DNA of 64,000 bases from the NCBI RefSeq assembly GCF_000382705.1, contig NZ_ARQE01000006.1:220840-284839 (forward strand), given 5' to 3'. Below, in pieces: positions 40,206 to 47,178 of the stretch; position 1 is the stretch's first letter; every line of letters starts with the position of its first letter. The position numbers and the translations under genes were made by a program. The notes under the pieces are model-generated. The model worked only from the letters and a program-made list of their open reading frames with translations, did no database searches and was not told the origin of the DNA. Source of the stretch: Aureimonas ureilytica DSM 18598 = NBRC 106430. GTDB lineage: Bacteria > Pseudomonadota > Alphaproteobacteria > Rhizobiales > Rhizobiaceae.

Positions 40206-42016
40206 TCGCCCGTCACCTTCGCCTTCCAATCGTCGTCCAGCGGCTCGAACACCTCCGGCCCCAGCACTATCTCGCCCTGATAAGGCGTGACGGCAGACAG
40301 GTCCGCAGGCGCGCCGCCGTAGCTGATCGTGATGTGAGGCTGGTAGCTGTCGTGATCCCACGATGCGCCGGCCTCCTTCATCTCCTCATGCCGCCACTTG
40401 AGCGAACTGGAGGAGATCAGCAGGACCGTTGCATCGCCGAACTGCTCCATGACGCGCGGGCCGCCGGCAGCGATCTTGATCTCGCTCTCCCAACTTTCGC
40501 CAACCGCCATCCAGTCCACGGGCGCGCGACTGAAAGCGATGGTCACGTGCAGGTCGGTGGCCTCGAGCGTCGAGGTGAAGCCCTGCCGCTTGGCCCAGGC
40601 GATGATCTCGGCGCCGTTCTTCACCTTGCGATGGACGTAGAGCGGCCGCGGCGTGGCGTCGTTGGCGGCCATGCGTGCGGGGATGACATTCGAGATCGGA
40701 GCGGGTTCCGGCTCTTCTGCCTTCGCCCCGAAATCGATCGCATCTCCTTCGTCCTGCGCCTCGTCCATCGCCGCCTCCAAGCCCGGGTATTGGCCGTCCT
40801 CGACAAGCTGGTTCACCCGAGCCTTCGAGAGTGCGCTGTCAGGCAGGAGTCCGCTGCTCGCGTCGATCTGGAAGGATTGCGCCTTCTTCAGCCCCACCTC
40901 GGCCCGGTCCTTCTCGGACATCTGCCAAAGCGGGTTCCAGCGATAGTGGATCTCAGGCGGCCGGTTCCCGAGAGCGGACCAGATCAGGCACTCGTCGATA
41001 TGGGCGAGGGAGGGGCCGAGCTCCAACTTCTGCCCCGCTCCGATCCGATCGTAGTAGTTGATCAGATCGCTTTCGCCGGTGCTGTTCATGCCCGCAGGGG
41101 ACTGCCCTAGGAGGCGTGTCATCGGAATGTCAGCGGCGCCGGCTGCGATTTGCAGAAAGCGGTCGAGAACGTCCGGCAGGGCGCCGAAGCTCACCTGCTT
41201 CTGTTCGTATTCCTCCTCCTTGTCGAGGATCAGCGTGTTGTTGAGGCTCTTCGCCAGCATGGCGAGCGAGGTGCGGCGCTGAAAGCGGGCCTCATAGTCC
41301 GCGTCCGAAGCCATCTGCATCAGGCCGGGAATGCGGATGATGTCGATCTTCGCCTCATGCGTCATCTCGGCGATGTTGGCCGCGGCGCTTTCGGCGTCCT
41401 TCAGAGCCTTGGATACTGCCTCGAGGATGCTGTCACCCCAGCCCTGCCGACCGCTGGTCGCCTCATCCGGCACAGGAGCACCAACAAAGCGCGCGACACG
41501 TGAGGGGTGGATCCGAACCCGCGTCGCGGTGTTGGTCGTGATCTCGTAGTAGGCCGGCGTTCCGAACCACTTCGAAGCGACGTCTGTCTCGATCTCGCCC
41601 GCGCTCACTCGGCTGGCGGTGAGAACCACGAGATAGAGGACGCCTCCTTTGCGAATCCGTTCGGGCTGCAACTCGCTCGCTTGGTCGATCGTGCCGTCAC
41701 CGATGACGATGACCGCGCCCCCATAGAGGCGGGCCTTGATCTTGGCTTCAAGCACCTTGCCTTGAAGACCCAGACGAGCCTCTTCGGCCTCGATCGCCTC
41801 GATCTGCGCGTCGTCCGCCTGCCAGGAGCGCCACTCGCGGCACATGTCCATGGCCGGCACATCCACCACCTTCCGAGCCAGCCACGACCCACGATAGGCC
41901 GCTTCGAGCTCAGCATGCGTGGTCGGCATGAATGCGTAAACCGAAGCCGACGACTTGGCCTTCGCCGTGCCCATGCCTGTGATCAGGTTGGCGAGCGTGT
42001 CGAAAACTCGGAGCAT
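40202..42016 (-). CDS. Portal protein with C-terminal Acb1-like 2H phosphoesterase domain
   Basis: A 604-residue protein. Residues ~1-430 are a DUF1073-type portal (HAELEAAYRGSWLARKVVD, LYGGAVIVIGDG, RFQRRTSLAMLAKSLNNT, RLLGQSPAGMNSTGESDL). After a linker, the last ~150 residues contain two HxT motifs, HVTI near 490 and HITI near 561. Their 71-residue spacing is that of 2H phosphoesterases such as T4 Acb1, which destroys CBASS cyclic-nucleotide signals. The portal forms the DNA gate. The second domain may protect the infecting phage. Confidence 0.85.
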   Translation of the reverse strand: MLRVFDTLANLITGMGTAKAKSSASVYAFMPTTHAELEAAYRGSWLARKVVDVPAMDMCREWRSWQADDAQIEAIEAEEARLGLQGKVLEAKIKARLYGGAVIVIGDGTIDQASELQPERIRKGGVLYLVVLTASRVSAGEIETDVASKWFGTPAYYEITTNTATRVRIHPSRVARFVGAPVPDEATSGRQGWGDSILEAVSKALKDAESAAANIAEMTHEAKIDIIRIPGLMQMASDADYEARFQRRTSLAMLAKSLNNTLILDKEEEYEQKQVSFGALPDVLDRFLQIAAGAADIPMTRLLGQSPAGMNSTGESDLINYYDRIGAGQKLELGPSLAHIDECLIWSALGNRPPEIHYRWNPLWQMSEKDRAEVGLKKAQSFQIDASSGLLPDSALSKARVNQLVEDGQYPGLEAAMDEAQDEGDAIDFGAKAEEPEPAPISNVIPARMAANDATPRPLYVHRKVKNGAEIIAWAKRQGFTSTLEATDLHVTIAFSRAPVDWMAVGESWESEIKIAAGGPRVMEQFGDATVLLISSSSLKWRHEEMKEAGASWDHDSYQPHITISYGGAPADLSAVTPYQGEIVLGPEVFEPLDDDWKAKVTGD

Positions 42017-42150
42017 CACTTCGCCTTGGGTTGTCGGTGGAGCATGTGGCGGATGACGGCCGGGGCCGCCTTGGCCACGCCTTTCATGCCATCCTTCTTC
42101 CTGGCTTCGGCCAGCATCTTGCGACGCTCTGCGCAGGGCTTGCAGGCCAT
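42016..42150 (-). CDS. Small Cys-pair phage protein
   Basis: A 44-residue basic protein from the ATG at 42150 (MACKPCAERRKMLAEARKK). The CxxC pair near the N terminus suggests half of a metal site. It fits between large terminase and portal, overlapping the portal start (TGATG). Similar tiny proteins occur in this place in related phages. Function unknown. Confidence 0.6.
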   Translation of the reverse strand: MACKPCAERRKMLAEARKKDGMKGVAKAAPAVIRHMLHRQPKAK

Positions 42151-42154
42151 GGGG

Positions 42155-43387
42155 TCACCCGAGGTTTGAGAGGGTGTAGGTGGACTGCCGCACCATCGGC
42201 CCGACCGCGTATCGAAGCGCGTCGATGTAATGGTTGTTGGCGTCAACGATGTCTGCCAGCACGTCCTGCGTCAGGCGATCGATCTTATACGAATACAGCC
42301 TCGCTTCCTTGGCGATGGCCGGGCAGCGAGAGTGGAAGACGATCTTGCGGAACGAGCGCAGGAACGACACGCCGTCCTCCACACTGCCCTTCCACTTATC
42401 GACCGGCACAGATCGTGGGAGACCATGGCGTTTGATGAACGAGATGTTCCCAGGCTGCGCGCTGTCCCATCGGGTCACGTGCTTGTCGAAGTCGGGAATC
42501 TTGCCCCCAATGAACGGCGCGTAATGGTCGAGCTCGAGACCGGTCCGCCCAGCCTCGTGGCTGACATACAGGGTGTCACCCGCCACATAGCAGCGCACGG
42601 CCGCAGTCGGGTCCTGGCTGAAGCCGAAGTCGCCGCCCTGATACGGGCCATCCCATGAGGGCGAGACCTCGAAATCCTGCACTTCCCACTTACCCGAAAG
42701 CACCTGGCTGTCGGAGTTGGTGAGATACCCGCCTTCCCACACATGGTGGTAGGTGTCGGGATCAAGCCGGCGCTGGTCTGAGACCCGCTCCTGCTCCAGC
42801 ACATCGGGAAACCACGGATTGTCCCGCCAATTCATCTCCACGATCTTGGCGCTGTCGGGCGGGCTCTCGCGAAACCGCTTGTTCGTCGGGCTGTCCAGCT
42901 TTTCCGGGTTCCAGGTCAGCCAGATTTCCGAGTTGTCTTCGCGCACTGTCGGCGTCAGCTTGCGCCATGCCGCCTCGGACACGCTCTCGGCTTCGTCCAC
43001 CCACGCCAGGATGACGGTCGCCTTCGATTTCAAGCTGTCGAGATTGTGCCGCAGGCCGACGAACCGGAAGTCGACCCGGCCGGGCAGCCCTTCGGTACGG
43101 ATGTACTTTTCACCCACGTCGAAGAACGGCGTCAGCCAAGCCTCGCTCGCTATCGCAGCCTTGACCTCGCTCATCGAGCTTTCGTCCAGGCTGTTCATGA
43201 ACTCGCGGCCGCACAGGACGACGCCTGTTTGTCCATTCGCCGCGGCGATGTAGGCGCGGATCGCAGCCATCTTGGCGAAGGTGCGGGTTTTGCCCGAGCC
43301 GCGGCCGCCGTAGGCACCACGATATCGGGCTTGGCCTCGGAACACTGGCCGGAGCTTCGGCGGGACCTCTACCTTAGCTGTCGTCAT
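42155..43387 (-). CDS. Terminase large subunit (PBSX type)
   Basis: A 410-residue packaging motor. Walker A is GGRGSGKT at 27-34 and Walker B is ILAWVDEAE near 125. The nuclease domain has GGDFGFSQDP (first Asp) and DANNHYIDALRYA at the end. It pumps and cuts phage DNA. It overlaps the small terminase gene by 14 bp. Confidence 0.92.
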   Translation of the reverse strand: MTTAKVEVPPKLRPVFRGQARYRGAYGGRGSGKTRTFAKMAAIRAYIAAANGQTGVVLCGREFMNSLDESSMSEVKAAIASEAWLTPFFDVGEKYIRTEGLPGRVDFRFVGLRHNLDSLKSKATVILAWVDEAESVSEAAWRKLTPTVREDNSEIWLTWNPEKLDSPTNKRFRESPPDSAKIVEMNWRDNPWFPDVLEQERVSDQRRLDPDTYHHVWEGGYLTNSDSQVLSGKWEVQDFEVSPSWDGPYQGGDFGFSQDPTAAVRCYVAGDTLYVSHEAGRTGLELDHYAPFIGGKIPDFDKHVTRWDSAQPGNISFIKRHGLPRSVPVDKWKGSVEDGVSFLRSFRKIVFHSRCPAIAKEARLYSYKIDRLTQDVLADIVDANNHYIDALRYAVGPMVRQSTYTLSNLG

Positions 43388-43796
43388 CCGGGCTGACGAG
43401 CTCCACTCGCGTCACAAGCGGCGAGCCACCGGGGCCGCTATGCTCGACCTTGGCGGTGTCGCTGTATTCCTCGGGGGCCATGTTCTTCAAGCCGAACACG
43501 ATGAGCGTGGCACTGCCTGGGCCCCCGCCGTCCTTAGCCACACGGATCGCAGCTTCCTCCCAATGGAGGAGCCGACCAGCCTTCGCGCACGATACGGCTT
43601 CCAAAAACTCGGGGTGCGCGTCCATCCAGTTGTTGATGGTGGCGCGGGATACACCGATGATTCCAGCGAATGCGGTGAGGCTGAAACCGGCCCGCATGGC
43701 CTCGATCACCCTATCGCAATACTCCGGCTTGTAGTCTGACGGTCGCCCGCCAGGATGCTTCTGGACGGCGCCGCCCTTAGGGGCGTCCTCTGCCAT
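43374..43796 (-). CDS. Terminase small subunit
   Basis: A 140-residue protein with an N-terminal GRPSDYKPEYCDRVIEAM and helix-turn-helix AFAGIIGVSRATINNWMDAH, typical of small terminases that recognise the packaging site. It is followed by helices (HWEEAAIRVAKDG) for ring assembly. First gene of the head block. Confidence 0.87.
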   Translation of the reverse strand: MAEDAPKGGAVQKHPGGRPSDYKPEYCDRVIEAMRAGFSLTAFAGIIGVSRATINNWMDAHPEFLEAVSCAKAGRLLHWEEAAIRVAKDGGGPGSATLIVFGLKNMAPEEYSDTAKVEHSGPGGSPLVTRVELVSPDDDS

Positions 43797-43810
43797 GGTA
43801 TGATCCGTCT

Positions 43811-43984
43811 ATGATTTCTGATTCCATTACGCCGACCACCGTCTCCGTCGCCCTGATCGACAACCACCCGCATGTCGTAGCGAAGCAGGGCGGGAAGACG
43901 CAGACTTACCCCTGCACGACCATGACCGAGGCGAACCTCGTCAAAGTGCAGGTGGCGGAGTTTCTGAGGACGCGGCGGCTATAG
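43811..43984 (+). CDS. Possible 57-residue protein in the late leader region
   Basis: A plus-strand frame MISDSITPTTVSVALIDNH ... NLVKVQVAEFLRTRRL, ending just before a hairpin. No good RBS precedes it. It occupies the 230-bp gap before the small terminase, where a late promoter would also be expected, so coding is uncertain. Confidence 0.35.
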   Translation: MISDSITPTTVSVALIDNHPHVVAKQGGKTQTYPCTTMTEANLVKVQVAEFLRTRRL

Positions 43985-43988
43985 AAAG

Positions 43989-44013
43989 GCCCCACCGGGC
44001 GAACCGATGGGGC
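43989..44013. terminator. Hairpin ahead of the terminase genes
   Basis: GCCCCACCGG (43989-43998) and CCGATGGGGC (44004-44013) pair at nine of ten positions around a 5-base loop. For minus-strand transcripts a CTTTCTAT stretch follows. It lies between the NusG-like operon and the terminase genes, so it is a candidate target for NusG-mediated readthrough. Confidence 0.55.
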
Positions 44014-44025
44014 TGTGTCAGATTA

Positions 44026-44211
44026 TTAATTCAGCGCTTCCCGATCGAGAAGCAGACGGAGCCTTTGCCTTTGAACTGCAATGCGCTCGCCAATCTCCGC
44101 GACGGTTATGCCATTGGCCGCTGAAGCACAGGACTCAACTTCTACCCGCCAGCCCTCCAGCCGGCTGATCTCCAACTCTGTCTCATCCACTTCTGCCTGC
44201 CAGGACCTCAT
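44026..44211 (-). CDS. Small coiled-coil protein
   Basis: A 61-residue protein (EVDETELEISRLEGWRVEV ... RIAVQRQRLRLLLDR) forming two helices, with a strong GGGAGG site upstream of the ATG at 44211. It stands between the NusG-like gene and the small terminase. No known function. Confidence 0.6.
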   Translation of the reverse strand: MRSWQAEVDETELEISRLEGWRVEVESCASAANGITVAEIGERIAVQRQRLRLLLDREALN

Positions 44212-44340
44212 CCAACCCTCCCTAGGTTTCTGGACGGGAGGAATAGCACGTTCAGAACGTCGTCTGCCTTGCAGATTTCACCCATTCGCACATGAGGCCA
44301 CTGCCAGGACGCACCACAGTCGGGCCCGGGGGCCGGCAGT

Positions 44341-44685
44341 CTACGCGGGCTTTCCCCTGCCGTTTAACCGACTCACCTCGGCGCCGTCGCTGATTGGCCG
44401 AGGCTCGGCAGCGAACCGCCGTCCTAATCTCTCTGCCGCTGTTTCCGATGGCACTAGGGAGACTCGACCACCGGAGGCTACGGGATGACCGAGCGCCGGC
44501 CATTCCTCGCGGCTCTCCCGCACTACTGTGAATTTCCGGCAAAGCTTCGCACAGGGGCGCGGAAGGTTTCCTTCTGCTGCCGCCTCTGGCGCCCTGCGGT
44601 CCGCCCATTCGGGTTCCGCGAGGATCGACGCACATCGAAGCACCAAGAATCTAGGCTGCGTGCGCCAAGCAGTCAACATCCCCAA
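44341..44685 (-). CDS. Possible hypothetical protein downstream of the NusG paralogue
   Basis: A 114-residue frame whose start overlaps the end of the NusG-like gene by 35 bp. LTAWRTQPRFLVLRCASILA, EEWPALGHPVASGGRVSLV and AAERLGRRFAAEPRPI have the mixed composition of a real protein. No family is recognised. The following 130 bp to 44212 show a GC-rich run but no gene. Confidence 0.45.
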   Translation of the reverse strand: MGMLTAWRTQPRFLVLRCASILAEPEWADRRAPEAAAEGNLPRPCAKLCRKFTVVRESREEWPALGHPVASGGRVSLVPSETAAERLGRRFAAEPRPISDGAEVSRLNGRGKPA

Positions 44686-45232
44686 TAACGATTGGGCGCA
44701 GGCACCCGAAAAGCTCCTGCATCACCCTCGCTGAATTGCGACCGAAGTAGTCATCGAAGACGAACGTCGTGCCAGCGAGAGGGCCGGACAGGATTTCGAC
44801 CTTGTCACCGGGCTCGAAGTGGCGGGGACCAGCGATCACCGGACCCTTCCCCACTTCCGGCTTCACCTCCGAGAACTTTCCGGCCCGCTCCAAACGCTTG
44901 AACTCGTCGATGATCGATGCGGGCACGGAAAGGTAGCGGCAGCGCGTGTCGTTGGGGTCTTGTGCCGCACGCCCCAGCACGGAGTGAACGCCGTCCACCT
45001 GACGCAGGTCGTAGAACGTGGGTGTTTCGGTGGATAGGCCGACGAAGGCGTAGCTGGTGAGTAGCGGGAAGGAGACGGCCTGCTTGGTCCGCAGGTGGCG
45101 GCGCCGGATGAGCTTCACGCCGCGGGGCAGATGGACATGGAACTTGCGCGCAAGCAGGCCGGCCACTGCCCGCTCCTCGCAACGAGGATTGCAGCGAACG
45201 ACGAACCAGGACGGCTGATCGGTGAATTCCAT
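44651..45232 (-). CDS. NusG-family transcription elongation factor encoded by the phage
   Basis: A 193-residue protein. The N-terminal NGN domain begins SWFVVRCNPRCEERAVAGLL and includes VSFPLLTSYAFVGL. A KOW motif follows near 140-165 (FEPGDKVEILSGPLAGTTF). The ATG at 45232 has a GAGGAG site upstream. NusG paralogues (RfaH, LoaP) bind RNA polymerase and prevent termination on selected operons. Its place just before the ~28-kb late operon suggests a late antiterminator. Confidence 0.83.
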   Translation of the reverse strand: MEFTDQPSWFVVRCNPRCEERAVAGLLARKFHVHLPRGVKLIRRRHLRTKQAVSFPLLTSYAFVGLSTETPTFYDLRQVDGVHSVLGRAAQDPNDTRCRYLSVPASIIDEFKRLERAGKFSEVKPEVGKGPVIAGPRHFEPGDKVEILSGPLAGTTFVFDDYFGRNSARVMQELFGCLRPIVIGDVDCLAHAA

Positions 45233-45294
45233 TCGGTCGGGCTCCTCGAGTGGTGGCGAGAAACCCGTGGCAGGCACGGTGAGCGAGGGGGATT

Positions 45295-45678
45295 CTAGCG
45301 GGGCGTCGATCGGGCTGCAAGTCGGTAGATGGTTGAAGGCCGGCCAGTTTGGGGGCGTCTCACCTCTCGCACCACGTCTCCTCCCGCTACCATCCAAGCC
45401 ATGACGGCCTCGACCTCCGCAGACGTCGCAAACGCCTTCACCTTGCGACTGATCTCCGAATGGGTCGCAGGTCCGTCCACGAGGAGGCGCGCAGCGATCG
45501 GAGCGATGCGGTTCAGCAGGGCATAGTCCGGTGGTGGTGGAGGCACTGGCTCGTTGCCCGGCACAGGTATGCCATGCGCAGCCAGAAGCGCCTCCAGTTC
45601 CGCAACCCTCGCCTCCAGCTCGCAAAACCGATCCATGCCCAAAACCGCAGTCTTCACATAATTAGAGACTTCGAGCAT
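45295..45678 (-). CDS. Winged-helix-like protein, first gene of the late control region
   Basis: A 127-residue protein. An N-terminal coiled coil (CELEARVAELEALLAAHGI) and a polyproline linker (EPVPPPPPDY) lead to a winged-helix-like domain (ARLLVDGPATHSEISRKVKA; GGDVVREVRRPQTGRPSTI). It is a possible DNA-binding regulator. Its promoter region holds an inverted repeat and the CAGTCTTCACAT repeats, one of which lies inside its first codons. Confidence 0.65.
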   Translation of the reverse strand: MLEVSNYVKTAVLGMDRFCELEARVAELEALLAAHGIPVPGNEPVPPPPPDYALLNRIAPIAARLLVDGPATHSEISRKVKAFATSAEVEAVMAWMVAGGDVVREVRRPQTGRPSTIYRLAARSTPR

Positions 45679-45877
45679 TTTCGGACAGAAACCCCCTTAT
45701 AGCAACCCTTTCTGTCCAAAAGGTATAGAGTCTCGTTTTTTGTGAAGACTGAATGATGAGAGAGATAAGGGATTGTTCTGTATGACATTTCAGCCCTGAC
45801 AGTCTTCACATCGAAACGACGGTCTTCACATTGGTCGCGCAACAGATTTCACGGTCTTCACGGATTGATGTGAAGAC
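45650..45877. promoter_or_regulatory. Six-copy repeat CAGTCTTCACAT
   Basis: The core GTCTTCAC occurs at 45650, 45802, 45822 and 45854 on the plus strand and at 45742 and 45870 on the minus strand, six times in 228 bp. The flanks extend it to a CAGTCTTCACAT-like consensus. The last two copies form GTCTTCAC-N8-GTGAAGAC, followed by TTTTT. The cluster fills the gap between the divergent genes at 45678 and 45948. It looks like a regulator-binding array or an iteron-type origin element. Confidence 0.7.
45683..45717. promoter_or_regulatory. Inverted repeat GGACAGAAA / TTTCTGTCC over a promoter
   Basis: GGACAGAAA (45683-45691) and TTTCTGTCC (45709-45717) are perfect inverted repeats 26 bp apart, just upstream of the start codon at 45678. 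On the minus strand a TATAAG lies between them and could be the -10 element, so the pair may be an operator for a dimeric repressor. Confidence 0.55.
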
Positions 45878-45947
45878 TGTTTTTGGGTTGTATGGACGGC
45901 ATTGGAGGCAACCGCGGGTCATGATTCGCCGGTTCGAGGGACATGCA

Positions 45948-46187
45948 ATGCCGGCGCTATCCGACCTCTCCACCATCCAGATCCGGGCCATGATCAAGCT
46001 CGACACACCGGGGGGCGAGCTCGATAGCGTCGGCCGCCGGATTGAGGAACTGTCGCCGCCGATCCTCGCGGCCGTGTTCGACCTGATCGAGTTGGGGCTG
46101 GCGACCTCGGAGTTGGGGTGGGGCAATACGGCGTGGTTTCGGCTGACGCCAAAGGGGCGGGCTGTGCGGGAGTTTGGGGAGGCGTGA
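45948..46187 (+). CDS. Small winged-helix-like protein, paralogue of the 15237 gene
   Basis: A 79-residue protein. LSTIQIRAMIKLDTPGGELD, SVGRRIEELSPPILAAVFDL and LGWGNTAWFRLTPKGRAVRE match the protein at 15237 along its length. The ATG at 45948 is preferred by this alignment and a GAGGG site; an in-frame ATG at 45921 exists. It overlaps the membrane-protein gene downstream (GTGA), so the two are coupled. It probably binds DNA and may control the repeat cluster upstream. Confidence 0.68.
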   Translation: MPALSDLSTIQIRAMIKLDTPGGELDSVGRRIEELSPPILAAVFDLIELGLATSELGWGNTAWFRLTPKGRAVREFGEA

Positions 46188-47104
46188 GCAAAAGCGTTTT
46201 TCGACATGAAATCTCATATCCCGACAATCACAGCATTCCTCTCTTCGACGTAGCAGCTACGCTTCTTTGCTATGAGCGATTATCGCCCATAATCGGAAGG
46301 CTTTTGGAAGAGCTTTCTCCTGGATTAGTCGTTGATAAGGTTGAATTTTCTGTCCGAGAAATACGCTCCGGCTCTTTGTCTGAGAACTTTTTCGTGGCAG
46401 TCTTTTCTGAGTTTCAGAAGGAGCTTGTTGAGGAGGTTCCAGCAATGATCGGATCCCTCACTGGCTTGCCAATACCCGACGAGTACGATGCTATTGTCAC
46501 CGTACTCGTGTTGATCATCATCTTTCACGGCACGCGCTACTTGTTCGAAGGCGGAGGGCGAAAAGCGAAGGGCGAGGTGCCGCCAACAATCCAAGGCGAC
46601 AACAATGTCTACATGAACATTGCCGCAGAACGCACTGGATTATCACCCTCGTCGATCGAAAGGGCTTTAGCAAAGGCCATCGGCAAGAAGGATGCCCCGA
46701 AAGTCGCGCGTGCAGCTGTAGACTTTTTCCGCCCAGCCAAGCGGGGAGGAAGCGGACGGATCAAGCCAAGTGGTTTACCTGAAATCTCCCGCGAAACGAC
46801 TGCTGCGTTCCCTGGTGAAGCCACCCTCGCGCTACTGACCGACGAAAGCGTACCGACCCCAATCCCGGAGGCGGATCTGGAAGTTCGCGCAATGGATCGC
46901 GACAAAGCCGATCACGGTTGGGCTGGCAAGCTGCATATGCCCGGCTTCTCGACAAAGCGTCTTCCCTTGAAGCTATATCCAACCGTTGATCGCGATATCC
47001 TGGCGAAGACCGATATTGTCAGGGTAGAGGCTGTGCTTGAGCAAAAGCCAACGGATTCCGGCGATCTCAGGCCGACTGTTATCCACATAGTTCGACTGCT
47101 GTGA
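46184..47104 (+). CDS. Membrane protein of unknown function, coupled to the winged-helix gene
   Basis: A 306-residue protein from the GTG at 46184. An N-terminal domain (IPLFDVAATLLCYERLSPII; VDKVEFSVREIRSGSLSENF) precedes one membrane helix (YDAIVTVLVLIIIFHGTRYLF). A cytoplasmic domain follows, with a C-terminal beta part (DTKRLPLKLYP-like TKRLPLKLYPTVDRDILAK). The layout recalls DUF7946-like proteins but I cannot confirm it. Lower GC and plus-strand placement mark it as cargo. Candidate envelope defence or exclusion factor. Confidence 0.65.
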   Translation: MSKSVFRHEISYPDNHSIPLFDVAATLLCYERLSPIIGRLLEELSPGLVVDKVEFSVREIRSGSLSENFFVAVFSEFQKELVEEVPAMIGSLTGLPIPDEYDAIVTVLVLIIIFHGTRYLFEGGGRKAKGEVPPTIQGDNNVYMNIAAERTGLSPSSIERALAKAIGKKDAPKVARAAVDFFRPAKRGGSGRIKPSGLPEISRETTAAFPGEATLALLTDESVPTPIPEADLEVRAMDRDKADHGWAGKLHMPGFSTKRLPLKLYPTVDRDILAKTDIVRVEAVLEQKPTDSGDLRPTVIHIVRLL

Positions 47105-47114
47105 TTTGCCGATC

Positions 47115-47178
47115 GCCCCGCCCATAGCGATCCGGCGGGGCTTAAATCACAAAGAAAAGGCGGGGCTTTCACCCCGCC
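47115..47178. terminator. Two terminator hairpins between convergent genes
   Basis: Stem 1: GCCCCGCC (47115-47122) with GGCGGGGC (47134-47141), then CTTAAATC. Stem 2: GGCGGGG (47159-47165) with CCCCGCC (47172-47178), flanked by AAAAGG, giving a T run on the minus strand. They separate the plus-strand membrane protein from the minus-strand primase gene, whose stop lies in the second loop. Confidence 0.65.

Noticed and set aside
44212..44340. GC-rich GGGCCCGGGGGCC run as a late terminator
   Set aside because: Only a weak stem of five pairs can form and no T run follows; left unassigned.
47079..47087. Perfect DnaA box TTATCCACA
   Set aside because: Single copy inside the 3' end of a coding gene, without AT-rich DNA or a second box; probably chance.
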